Source: an uncultured Opitutia bacterium
GTDB lineage: Bacteria > Verrucomicrobiota > Verrucomicrobiia > Opitutales > Opitutaceae
DNA length: 43,525 bases
NCBI GenBank assembly: GCA_903830425.1
Contig: CAIKTR010000161.1
Coordinates: forward strand, 1-43,525
Direction: 5' to 3'
Part shown: positions 1 through 8,362 of the stretch, piece by piece
Layout of the letters: the number at the start of each line of letters is the position of its first letter
Numbering within the stretch: position 1 is the stretch's first letter
The notes under the pieces: generated by a model
Database searches by the model: none
What the model saw: the letters and a program-made list of their open reading frames with translations, nothing else
Told to the model about the DNA's origin: nothing
Program-made: the position numbers and the translations under genes

Positions 1-1926
1 GCCGCGATCGGCGCCATGGCCGCGGCCTTCCTGCTGTCGGTCGCAGCGCTGGCCGGCGCGCTGCGCGACCCGGCCGCCCACGCCGTCGCCAACTTCACCT
101 GGTTCCAGCTCGGCGCCGACGCCTACCGCCTCGGCTGGCTGCTCGACCCGCTCACCGGGTTCATGTGCGTGATGGTCTCCTTCGTCAGCCTGCTGATCTT
201 CATCTTCAGCACCGGCTACATGCACGAGGACGCGAACTTCAAGCAGTTCTTCTGCTTCCTGAGCCTCTTCGCCGCGGCGATGCTCGGCCTGCTGGTCGCC
301 AACAGCCTCCTGCTGCTCTTCATCTGCTGGGAGCTGGTCGGCCTCGCGTCCTACCTGCTGATCGGCTTCTGGTTTCACAAGCCGTCCGCCGCCGCCGCCG
401 CCAAGAAGGCCTTCATCACCACGCGCATCGGCGACCTCGGCTTCCTGCTCGGCCTGCTCTGGCTCCAGCACTCCGGCGGCACCCTGCTCTTTTTCGACGG
501 CGGCCGCGGCTGCCTCGAGCCCGCCCTGCTCCAGCAGCTGAGCCTCTCGACCACCCTCGGCGGCCTCGCCGTCTCGACCGCCATCGGCCTGCTGGTCTTC
601 TGCGGCGCCATGGGCAAGTCGGGCCAGTTCCCGCTGCACGTCTGGCTGCCCGACGCGATGGAGGGCCCGACGCCGGTCTCCGCCCTGATCCACGCCGCCA
701 CCATGGTCGCCGCCGGCGTGTTCCTGATCGCGCGCGTCTACCCCCTGATGCTGGCCGACCAGGCCCTGGCCCACGTCCCGGTCCACGCGCTCACCGTCGT
801 CGCCGCCATCGGCGCGATCACCGCGCTGCTCGGCGCCGTCATCGCCGTCGCCCAGCACGACATCAAGCGCGTCCTCGCCTTCTCCACCGTGTCCCAGCTC
901 GGCTACATGATGCTTGCCCTCGGGGTCGGCTCCTGGGTGGCGGCGATTTTCCACCTGCTGACGCACGCCTTTTTCAAGGCCCTGCTGTTCCTCGGCGCCG
1001 GCTCCGTGATCCACGCGGCGCACCACGAGCAGGACATCCGCTCGCTCGGCGGCCTGCGCCCGCGCCTCCGGGTCACCTTCGCGACCTTTGCCATCGGCAT
1101 GATGGCCCTGTCCGGCGTGCCGTTCCTCTTCTCCGGGTTCTGGAGTAAGGAGGCCATCCTCCACGCCGCCCATGCCTGGGAGGTTTCGCCGCTGCCGCTT
1201 TACGCCGGCCTGATCGCCGTGGTGCTCACCGCGTTCTACATGACGCGCCTGGTGGCGGAGACGTTCCTCGGCGCGCCCCGCTCGCCCGCCGCCGCCCACG
1301 CGCACGAGAGCCCGGCCGTCATGACCGTGCCCCTGGTCCTGCTGGCCGTGGGCGCGGTGTTTCTCGGCTTCCTCGGCACCCCGGCCTGCCCCTGGCTGCA
1401 GTCCCGCCTCAGCGGCACCCCGCTGCACGGCAACCTCGAGCACCTGTGGGAGGGCGGCGGCCTGATGCTCCTGTCCATCGTCCTGGTGGGCGCCGGCCTG
1501 GGCCTCGGCTGGTGGCTCTTCGCCCGCACGCCGCGGGCCAGCGCCACGGCCGACGACCCGCTCGCCCGCTCGTTCCCCGCGGCCTGGGCCTTCCTCGGCG
1601 CCCGGCTGAAATTTGACGAACTTTACGCGGTCACCGTGTTTCCCCTGGTCTCCGGCCTCGCCGCGGTCGCGGTCTTCTTCGACCGCTGGGTGTGGGGCGG
1701 CGCGGTCAGCCTGCTCGCCTGGCTGGGCGAACTGGGCGGCACCGTGAACCGCCGGGTGGACGAGGCGGGGCTCAACGCCGGCTTCGACACCGTCAGCGAG
1801 AGCGTGCGCGGCACCGGCCAGCGCTACTCGCAGGCGCAGACGGGTGAGACCCACGGCTACCTGCGCACCGTCGCCATCGCCTTCGCCATCCTGGCACTGT
1901 TGCTCGTCTGGGGAGGTGGCCGATGA
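1..1926 (+). CDS. nuoL: NADH-quinone oxidoreductase subunit L (5' end outside window)
   Basis: Distal antiporter-like, proton-pumping membrane subunit of respiratory complex I. The frame is open from base 1 and the first visible residues already lie in the first helices, so I estimate that 30-45 N-terminal residues are missing; the ATG at 16 is unlikely to be the true start. Counting from base 1, the TM5 glutamate is in WELVGLASYL (E111) and the TM7 lysine in GKSGQFPLHVW (K206), followed by the NuoL signature LPDAMEGPTPVSALIHAATMV. The C-terminal part carries FDELY (538-542) and then the long lateral-helix region up to GYL (619-621). This stretch is about 30 residues longer than in the NuoL sequences I remember (see findings). 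It overlaps nuoM1 by ATGA, which indicates translational coupling. Confidence 0.97.
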   Translation, partial: AAIGAMAAAFLLSVAALAGALRDPAAHAVANFTWFQLGADAYRLGWLLDPLTGFMCVMVSFVSLLIFIFSTGYMHEDANFKQFFCFLSLFAAAMLGLLVANSLLLLFICWELVGLASYLLIGFWFHKPSAAAAAKKAFITTRIGDLGFLLGLLWLQHSGGTLLFFDGGRGCLEPALLQQLSLSTTLGGLAVSTAIGLLVFCGAMGKSGQFPLHVWLPDAMEGPTPVSALIHAATMVAAGVFLIARVYPLMLADQALAHVPVHALTVVAAIGAITALLGAVIAVAQHDIKRVLAFSTVSQLGYMMLALGVGSWVAAIFHLLTHAFFKALLFLGAGSVIHAAHHEQDIRSLGGLRPRLRVTFATFAIGMMALSGVPFLFSGFWSKEAILHAAHAWEVSPLPLYAGLIAVVLTAFYMTRLVAETFLGAPRSPAAAHAHESPAVMTVPLVLLAVGAVFLGFLGTPACPWLQSRLSGTPLHGNLEHLWEGGGLMLLSIVLVGAGLGLGWWLFARTPRASATADDPLARSFPAAWAFLGARLKFDELYAVTVFPLVSGLAAVAVFFDRWVWGGAVSLLAWLGELGGTVNRRVDEAGLNAGFDTVSESVRGTGQRYSQAQTGETHGYLRTVAIAFAILALLLVWGGGR

Positions 1927-3446
1927 GCTCCCTGCCGCTGCTCTCCCTCCTCATCCTCGCGCCGTGGGCCGGCGCGCTGCTGCTGGCCGTGCTGCCGGGG
2001 CTGTCCGCCCGGGCCGCGCGCGGCACCGCCTTCGCCTTCAGCCTCTCCACCCTGGTGCTCGGTCTCGCGGTGCTGGCGGGCTTCGACCCGTCCGCCGCCG
2101 GCTACCAGTTCGGCGAGAATCACGCCTGGATCCGGGCGCTCCACGTCCATTACCGCCTCGGGCTCGACGGCATGAGTTTGCTGCTGGTGCTGCTCACGGC
2201 CCTGGTTTCGCCCCTGGCGCTCGCCACGGCGGCCCGCGGGGCGCGCGACGCGCGGCTCCTCGGCCTGCTGTTCCTCGTCCTGCAGGGCAGCGCCCTCGGC
2301 GTGTTCCTCGCGCTCGATTTCTTCCACTGGTTCATCTTCTGGGAGCTGAGCCTCGTGCCGGCCTTCTTCCTCATCAAGCTGTGGGGCGGCCCGGGGGCCG
2401 GCCGCGCCGCCTACCAGTTCGTCATCTACACCCTCGCGGGCAGCGCCCTCATGCTGCTCGGCTTCGCCGCCCTCTACACGGCCACCGGCACGCTGGACTT
2501 CACCGCCCTCGCCCAGCTCGGCGCCAGCGGCGCGCTGTCCGCCCGGCTCGGCCCGCCGGCCCTCCTCGCCGTCTTCCTCGGGGTCTTCCTCGGCCTCGCG
2601 GTCAAGGTGCCGCTCTTCCCCTTCCACACCTGGCTGCCGCCGGCGTACGCCGAGGCCCCCGCCGGCGTGTCGATGTTCCTCACCGGCGTAATGTCCAAGA
2701 TGGGCGTCTACGGCTTCCTCCGCATCCTCTGGCCGATCTTCCCCGCGCAGCTGCACGCCTGCGCCGGCCCGCTGCTGGTGCTGGCGCTCGGCGGCGTGGT
2801 GCTCGGGGCGTTCGCCGCCCTCCGCCAGACCGACCTCAAGCGGATGATCGCCTACTCCTCCGTCAACCACCTGAGCTACTGCCTGCTGGCGCTCTTCGCG
2901 GTCGCCGCGGGCTCGGCCGCCGCCAGCCCGGCCGCCGCCAGCGCCGCCCTGAGCGGCGCGCTGCTCCAGATGTTCAACCACGGGCTCTCCGCCGCCGCGC
3001 TGTTCTTCTGCGTCGGGGTGCTGGAGCAGCGCTCCGGCCGCCGCGGGCTCGATGACTTTGGCGGCGTGCGCACCGCTGCGCCGCTCTTCGCCGGGCTGAC
3101 CGGGTTCGCGCTCTTCTCCTCGCTCGGCCTGCCGGGCCTCAACGGCTTTGTCGGGGAATTCCTCGTCTTCCGCGGCGTGTTCGGCCTCGTCCCGTGGGCG
3201 GCGGCCGTCGCCACCCTCGGCCTGCTGGCCACCGCGCTATTCCTCCTGACCGCCTGGCAGCGCGTCTTCCACGGTCCGCGGGCCGGGGCCGCGGCGGGGG
3301 CGTTCCCGGACCTGACCCGCGCGGAGTTCCTGACCCTGCTGCCGCTGGTGGTCCTGATGCTGCTCCTCGGGGTGCTGCCGCACCTGCTCACCGATCTGAT
3401 CCACCCGCTCGTCACCGCGTGGGTTCACCCCCTGCCCCTCCCATGA
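1923..3446 (+). CDS. nuoM: NADH-quinone oxidoreductase subunit M, first copy
   Basis: Antiporter-like proton-pumping subunit of complex I, 507 residues, close to the usual length (about 510), and strongly hydrophobic throughout. All expected charged residues for proton transfer are present: TM5 glutamate in FWELSLVP (E141), TM7 lysine in AVKVPLFPFHTW (K228), the TM8 lysine in SKMGVYG, and the TM12 glutamate in FVGEFLV (E412). The start overlaps the nuoL stop as ATGA, and the stop overlaps the next nuoM in the same way. This copy looks like a fully competent NuoM, in contrast to the second copy downstream. Confidence 0.96.
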   Translation: MSSLPLLSLLILAPWAGALLLAVLPGLSARAARGTAFAFSLSTLVLGLAVLAGFDPSAAGYQFGENHAWIRALHVHYRLGLDGMSLLLVLLTALVSPLALATAARGARDARLLGLLFLVLQGSALGVFLALDFFHWFIFWELSLVPAFFLIKLWGGPGAGRAAYQFVIYTLAGSALMLLGFAALYTATGTLDFTALAQLGASGALSARLGPPALLAVFLGVFLGLAVKVPLFPFHTWLPPAYAEAPAGVSMFLTGVMSKMGVYGFLRILWPIFPAQLHACAGPLLVLALGGVVLGAFAALRQTDLKRMIAYSSVNHLSYCLLALFAVAAGSAAASPAAASAALSGALLQMFNHGLSAAALFFCVGVLEQRSGRRGLDDFGGVRTAAPLFAGLTGFALFSSLGLPGLNGFVGEFLVFRGVFGLVPWAAAVATLGLLATALFLLTAWQRVFHGPRAGAAAGAFPDLTRAEFLTLLPLVVLMLLLGVLPHLLTDLIHPLVTAWVHPLPLP

Positions 3447-4942
3447 ACGCGCTGCCCTGGGCCATTTACACGTCCTTCGCCGGCGCCCTGCTCGTGCTGG
3501 TGGCCGGCGCCCGTTCCGCCGCCCTGGCGCGCGGCCTGGCCCTCGCCACCGCGGTCACCGGGCTCGGCCTCGCCCTGTGGGCCGCCGCCGGGTTTGTCCC
3601 CGGCCCCGGCCTGCAGACCCTGGTCGACCTGCCGTGGGTGGGTTCGCTCGGCATCCGCTACCATCTCGCCGCCGACGGCATCAGCCTGACGCTGGTGGTG
3701 CTGACCGGGATCGCCGCCACCGCCGGCGTGCTGTTTTCCTGGAACATCACCGAGCGCACGGGCGAGTTCTTCGCGTTCTACCTGACGCTGATCGGCGGCG
3801 TGTACGGCGTCTTCCTCAGCGCCGATGCGTTCCTGTTCTTCGTGTTCTACGAGATCGCGATCGTCCCGAAATATTTCCTGATCGCGAACTGGGGCTCCAC
3901 CCGGCGCGAGTACGGGGCGATGAAGCTGGCGCTCTACTCGTTCGCGGGCAGCGCGCTGGTGCTGGCGGGCCTGCTCTGGACCTATGCGGCCGGCGGCGCC
4001 CAGGGCTTCGCGCTGACCGAGCTGGCGCGCGCGGCCACCATCCTGCCCCACACCGAGGTGGTGGTGATCTTCGCGCTGGTCTTCTTCGGTTTCGCCACCC
4101 TCGCCGGCCTGTTCCCGCTCCACACCTGGGCCCCCACGGGCCACGTCGCCGCCCCCACCGGCGCCTCCATGCTGCTCGCCGGCGTGGTGATGAAGCTGGG
4201 CGCCTACGGGTGCCTGCGCGTGGCCCTGCCGCTGTTTCCGGTCGGCTTCGCCTGCTGGCAGCCGGTCCTCGGCTGGCTGGCCGTGGCCGGCATCGTCTAC
4301 GCCGGCCTGATCGCGCTGGTCCAGGATGACTTCAAGTTCGTCATCGGCTACTCCAGCGTCAGCCACATGGGCTTCGTGATGCTGGGGCTCGCCGCCGCCA
4401 ACACCCAGGCCGTGGCGGGCGCGGTGCTGCAGATGTTCTCCCACGGCGTGATTGCGGGCCTCTTGTTCGCCGTGGTCGGCCGGATGATCTACGAGCGGAC
4501 CCACACCCGCCAGCTGGGCGACCTGCGGCGCCTGCCGCTGCACCGCCTGCTGCCCTTCGCCGCCGTGGTGTTTGTCCTCGCCGGGCTCGCCTCGCTGGGA
4601 CTGCCCGGGTTCAGCGGCTTTCCCGCGGAGCTGACCATCCTGATCGGCACCTGGCAGGCCTCGCCGCGCTGGGCCCTCGGGGCCGCGGTCGGGGTGCTGG
4701 TCGCCGCCGCCTTCACGTTGCGGGTCATCCAGGTTGCCTTCTTCAGTCGGACGGAACCGGCGGATACCGCCGCCCCGGCCGAGGCCCTGCCGCCCATCAC
4801 CCTTCCGGAAAAGCTCGGGGCCCTGCTCCTGCTCTCCGCCACGGTCCTCATCGGCCTTAAACCCGACCTGCTGCTCGACTGGATCCTGCCGGCGCTGCAG
4901 TCGCCCCTCATGCAGGCCGTGCTCAAACCCGGCAACCTATGA
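3443..4942 (+). CDS. nuoM: NADH-quinone oxidoreductase subunit M, second copy
   Basis: A second NuoM-family subunit (499 residues) directly after the first. The frame is open further upstream, but ATG 3443 overlaps the previous stop as ATGA, like the other junctions in this operon, and gives a normal N-terminus. The family motifs are clear: ADGISLTLVVLTG, the TM5 glutamate in FYEIAIVPKYF (E137), the TM8 lysine in VMKLGAYG (K251), and the TM12 glutamate in FPAELTI (E396). It is divergent from copy 1. The position of the TM7 lysine is occupied by leucine (L220 in TLAGLFPLHTW), so the pumping mechanism may differ or use a shifted residue. Tandem NuoM genes are known from complex I variants with an extra antiporter module. 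Confidence 0.94.
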   Translation: MNALPWAIYTSFAGALLVLVAGARSAALARGLALATAVTGLGLALWAAAGFVPGPGLQTLVDLPWVGSLGIRYHLAADGISLTLVVLTGIAATAGVLFSWNITERTGEFFAFYLTLIGGVYGVFLSADAFLFFVFYEIAIVPKYFLIANWGSTRREYGAMKLALYSFAGSALVLAGLLWTYAAGGAQGFALTELARAATILPHTEVVVIFALVFFGFATLAGLFPLHTWAPTGHVAAPTGASMLLAGVVMKLGAYGCLRVALPLFPVGFACWQPVLGWLAVAGIVYAGLIALVQDDFKFVIGYSSVSHMGFVMLGLAAANTQAVAGAVLQMFSHGVIAGLLFAVVGRMIYERTHTRQLGDLRRLPLHRLLPFAAVVFVLAGLASLGLPGFSGFPAELTILIGTWQASPRWALGAAVGVLVAAAFTLRVIQVAFFSRTEPADTAAPAEALPPITLPEKLGALLLLSATVLIGLKPDLLLDWILPALQSPLMQAVLKPGNL

Positions 4943-6405
4943 ACGCGCTTTACGCCGAGCTCTTCCGCGCGATCGTCCCCGAGACGGTCCTGGTCCTGTC
5001 CGCGCTGCTGGTGCTCACCTTCGACCTGGTGCTGGGCCGCCGCCGGACCCTCGCCGAGCGGCTGAACCTGGCCGTGCTGCTGGGGGTGGCGGGCGTGCTC
5101 TCCGCCCTGGCCCTCGGGCTGCGGGTCGGGCCGGTGGGGACGGTCTTCGGCGGCTCCTTCCTGCTGGATCCCCTGGCGGTCGCCGTGCGCGCCGGGGTGC
5201 TGGTGCTGGTGCTGCTGACCCTGGGCGTGGTCACCGCCGCGCCCCAGACCCGCCAGCCGGCGGAGTACGTCGCGCTGATCCTGCTGGCGACGGTCGGCTT
5301 CCTGCAGATGGCGGCCGCCCAGCAGCTGCTGCTGGCGTTCCTCTCGGTGGAGCTGGCGAGCCTCGCGCTGTATGTGCTGGCGGGCTATGACAAGACGCGC
5401 CCCGAGTCCGCCGAGGCGGCGCTGAAATACTTTCTGGTGGGTGCGGTCTCCGCGGCCTTCCTGCTGTTCGGCTTCAGCCTGATTTACGGGCTCACCGGCT
5501 CGATCCAGTTTGGCAAGATCGCCCACACCCTGGGCTATCAGGCGATGAGCCCGCTGCTGGCGGTGGCCCTCGTGATGGTGCTGGTGGCCTTCGGATTCAA
5601 GGCGGCGGCAGCTCCCTTCCACCTCTGGGCCCCCGATGCCTACCAGGGCGCCCCCACCCCGTCCGCCGCCCTCATCGCCTCGGCCTCCAAGCTGGCCGGT
5701 TTCGCGCTGTTCTGGCGCCTGCTCTGGTCCGGGCTCGGCCCCGTGGCCGGTCAATTCACCACCCAGCCGGGGACCCCGGGTTGGCTGGCGATCGTGGCAC
5801 TGCTGTCCGCCGCCTCGATGCTCCTCGGTAATTTCGCCGCGCTCGCCCAAAGCAACGTCCGGCGGCTGCTCGCCTACTCCGCGATCGCCCACGCCGGCGC
5901 CCTCCTGCTGGGTCTGCTCAGCGCCGGGCACTCCGGCCCGGGACCGCTGTTCTACTACGCGGCCACCTACGGCGTCGCCACAGCCGGCGCGTTCGGCGTG
6001 CTCGCCGTGATGGAGCGGCATGGTCGCAGCCAGGAACTCAGCGATCTGGCCGGACTGTACCGCCGCTCCCCGCTGCTGGCCGGCAGCCTGCTGATCTTTG
6101 TGCTCTCCCTCGCCGGAATTCCGCCGCTGGCGGGTTTCTTCGGCAAGTTCGCCGTGTTTGCTGCCGCGCTCCAGATGGGCGGCGTGGCCTCCCCGGCCGG
6201 CTGGCTGGCGCTCCTCGCCATCGCCCTGAGCGCCGTCGCGCTCTACTACTATCTCCTCATCCTGAAGCAGGCGCTGGTGGCGGCGCCCGCGGCCGACGCG
6301 GCCCCGATTGTCGTGCCCCGCCTCGCCGCGCTGACCCTCTTCGTCGCCGCCGCCCTCATCATCCTGCTGGGCCTGTTTCCCTCGGCCTTGCTCGATCGCC
6401 TCTGA
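4939..6405 (+). CDS. nuoN: NADH-quinone oxidoreductase subunit N
   Basis: Third class of antiporter-like subunit of complex I, 488 residues (E. coli NuoN is 485), multi-pass membrane protein. Visible conserved residues: TM5 glutamate in SVELASLALYVLAGY (E138), TM7 lysine in FGFKAAAAPFHLWAPDAYQG (K221), the lysine in SASKLAGF, and a lysine in GFFGKFAVF (K403), where NuoL and NuoM differ; NuoN typically has Lys there. It starts with an ATGA overlap on nuoM2 and is the last gene of the operon. The following 161 bases to the convergent gltD-like gene contain no clear hairpin plus T-run. Confidence 0.96.
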   Translation: MNALYAELFRAIVPETVLVLSALLVLTFDLVLGRRRTLAERLNLAVLLGVAGVLSALALGLRVGPVGTVFGGSFLLDPLAVAVRAGVLVLVLLTLGVVTAAPQTRQPAEYVALILLATVGFLQMAAAQQLLLAFLSVELASLALYVLAGYDKTRPESAEAALKYFLVGAVSAAFLLFGFSLIYGLTGSIQFGKIAHTLGYQAMSPLLAVALVMVLVAFGFKAAAAPFHLWAPDAYQGAPTPSAALIASASKLAGFALFWRLLWSGLGPVAGQFTTQPGTPGWLAIVALLSAASMLLGNFAALAQSNVRRLLAYSAIAHAGALLLGLLSAGHSGPGPLFYYAATYGVATAGAFGVLAVMERHGRSQELSDLAGLYRRSPLLAGSLLIFVLSLAGIPPLAGFFGKFAVFAAALQMGGVASPAGWLALLAIALSAVALYYYLLILKQALVAAPAADAAPIVVPRLAALTLFVAAALIILLGLFPSALLDRL

Positions 6406-6566
6406 CCATCACCGACCGCTCACCGCGGCAGCAGGCGCTGGACGGGATGACCGCTCGGGCTGGTCGCCTTGGGTGGATCCGGGGGTCAGGCGAGAGTCCA
6501 GCCAGCTAGGCTAACAGGCTCGGACCGCAGCCTCCCTGGAAACAAACTGACCCGCCCGCTGAGCCG

Positions 6567-7994
6567 TCAGCGCGGCGCCGTCGGCTGCAGGAAGCGGTGG
6601 ATCCCCTGGGCGGCGCGGCGTCCGTCGCGGACCGCATGCACCACCAGGCTCGGACCCCGCACCGAGTCGCCGCCGGCAAAGACGCCCGACTCGCTCGTCA
6701 TCTGGTTCCGGTCGACCCGCAGGGCCCCCCAGTCCTCCACCGCGAGGGCGGCAAAGTCGCTCCCCGCCGGGAAAGGCACGGGATCAAAGCCGTAGGCCAC
6801 GAGCACCAAGTCCGCCGGGACGGCGTATTCGGAGCCGGGCACCGGGCGGGGCTTGCGCCGGCCCGAGGCGTCGGCGGCCCCCAGTTCCATGCGCACGCAC
6901 CGGACTTCCCCGACCCCGCCGGACGGCCCGGGGCGAATCTCGATCGGGTTGGTGAGAAACTCAAACTGGGCGCCTTCCTCCGTCGCGTTGGCGTATTCCT
7001 TGCGGCTGCCCGGCATGTTGGCCAAGTCGCGGCGGTAGAGACACCGGGCCTCGCTGGCCCCGCCGCGCAGCGCGGTGCGCAGGCAGTCCATCGCCGTGTC
7101 GCCGCCGCCGAGCACGGCGACCCGCTTGCCCGCGACGTCCACCACCGGCAGATCCACCAGCGGCGAGTCGACATTCTTCTGGATCAGGAACGGCAGGGCG
7201 TCCACGACCCCGGCCAGGTTGCCGCCGGGAATGTCCAGCGCCTTGGGCCGCTGCGCGCCCACCCCCAGAAAGACAGCGTCAAAGTCGCGCCGCAGGTGCG
7301 CCAGCGACAGGTCCCAGCCCACCCGCACGCCGAGCTGGAATTTCACCCCGCGTTTCACCAGCAGGTCGATGCGCCGCTCGACCAGGTGTTTCTCGAGCTT
7401 GAAGGCCGGGATGCCGTTCACCAGCAGGCCGCCCGGGATGAGCATGGCCTCGAAGACCGTGACGTCGTAGCCGGCCTGGGCCAGCTCATCGGCGCAGGCG
7501 ATGCCGCCCGGGCCGGAGCCGATCACCGCCACGCGGAATCCGTTGGGCATGACCGGCGTCGCCTCGACCCCGCCGTGGGCGAAGGCATAGTCGTTGATGA
7601 ACCGCTCGATCGAGCCGATCGCCACGGGGTCGGCCTTGCTGTTCAGGATGCAGGCCCCCTCGCAAAGTTTTTCCTGCGGGCAAACGCGCGAGCAGATCTC
7701 GGGCATGTTGCTGGTGGCGCGCGAAACCGCGGCGGCCTCGAGAAACTGGCCCGCCGCCGCCAGCGCCAGCCACTCGGGAATCCGGTTGGACAGCGGGCAG
7801 CCCTGCGCACACAGCGCGTCCGGGCACTGGATGCACCGGCTCGCCTGCTCCCGGACGGTCGCCTCGTCGTAGCTGCCGTAGATCTCCGCGAAATCCGCCG
7901 CCCGCTCCTGCGCCGAGCGCTTCGGCGGGCCCACCCGCGCGATCGTCGACCAGCTGTGCTTGGCGTTCGGGCCGGGTGCTTTGGACGAGGTCAT
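6567..7994 (-). CDS. gltD: Glutamate synthase small subunit-like NADPH oxidoreductase
   Basis: 475 residues, almost the length of E. coli GltD (472). The N-terminal quarter carries the Fe-S binding cysteine pattern of the family (CIQCPDALCAQGCP, then CSRVCPQEKLCEGAC, residues about 54-115). It is followed by an FAD dinucleotide fold (GSGPGGIACADELAQAG) and an NADPH fold (VLGGGDTAMDC), ending with the FAD-contact motif GVFAGGDSVRGPSLVVHAV. In glutamate synthase it feeds electrons from NADPH to GltB. No gltB lies in the window; the upstream co-directional genes are a DHOD-like protein and nifJ, separated by 368 bases. Alternatives are a PreT-like partner of the DHOD-like protein or a ferredoxin:NADP(+) link for NifJ. 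The GltD family call is firm; the partner is not. Confidence 0.85.
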   Translation of the reverse strand: MTSSKAPGPNAKHSWSTIARVGPPKRSAQERAADFAEIYGSYDEATVREQASRCIQCPDALCAQGCPLSNRIPEWLALAAAGQFLEAAAVSRATSNMPEICSRVCPQEKLCEGACILNSKADPVAIGSIERFINDYAFAHGGVEATPVMPNGFRVAVIGSGPGGIACADELAQAGYDVTVFEAMLIPGGLLVNGIPAFKLEKHLVERRIDLLVKRGVKFQLGVRVGWDLSLAHLRRDFDAVFLGVGAQRPKALDIPGGNLAGVVDALPFLIQKNVDSPLVDLPVVDVAGKRVAVLGGGDTAMDCLRTALRGGASEARCLYRRDLANMPGSRKEYANATEEGAQFEFLTNPIEIRPGPSGGVGEVRCVRMELGAADASGRRKPRPVPGSEYAVPADLVLVAYGFDPVPFPAGSDFAALAVEDWGALRVDRNQMTSESGVFAGGDSVRGPSLVVHAVRDGRRAAQGIHRFLQPTAPR

Positions 7995-8362
7995 GGGGCG
8001 GACTCCTCCGGGGACCTGGGCGCGGCGGAGACATTCCCGGTCGCGCGGCGGAGGTTGGCTGAAGAAAGAGTGGTCACGGGGTGAAGGGGGCCCAAGTCAG
8101 GAATCCGTCGCCGATCCCGGAGCCGGACAAATCCGGCTCGACCGGCCGGCGGCCGGAGCCCCGACCCGCGAAGGAAAAGGCGAAAACGTCACGGGTGCAA
8201 GTTACACCTCGGCCGTCCCGGGGTCTTGTGTTCTCGCGCGTTTCTTTGGTGATCCGCTGCCGGCCGCCAAACCCCGTGCCCGGGCAGGCGGGCGAGCTCG
8301 GGCCGGGGCCCATGATGAAAAGGTAACGCCGCACGTTCGGAGGGAGGAGCGTGCCGCCCGCG
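7995..8362. other. Intergenic region upstream of gltD-like gene
   Basis: 368 bases between the DHOD-like stop and the gltD-like start on the - strand. I see no convincing gene. There is a perfect hairpin at 8119-8138 (8-base arms GAGCCGGA/TCCGGCTC, loop CAAA) without a T-run, and a 13-base near-palindrome GTGCAAGTTACAC at 8195-8207. The hairpin could end the nifJ transcript or stabilise an RNA end; the palindrome could be an operator for gltD. Both roles are guesses from symmetry alone. Confidence 0.35.

Noticed and set aside
6406-6566. Terminator between nuoN and the gltD-like gene
   Set aside because: The convergent gap should hold one, but I find no convincing stem followed by a T-run on either strand.
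8074-8334. 86-codon frame upstream of the gltD-like gene
   Set aside because: No ribosome site, composition like noncoding GC-rich DNA, and it covers a hairpin and a palindrome. I treat the region as noncoding.
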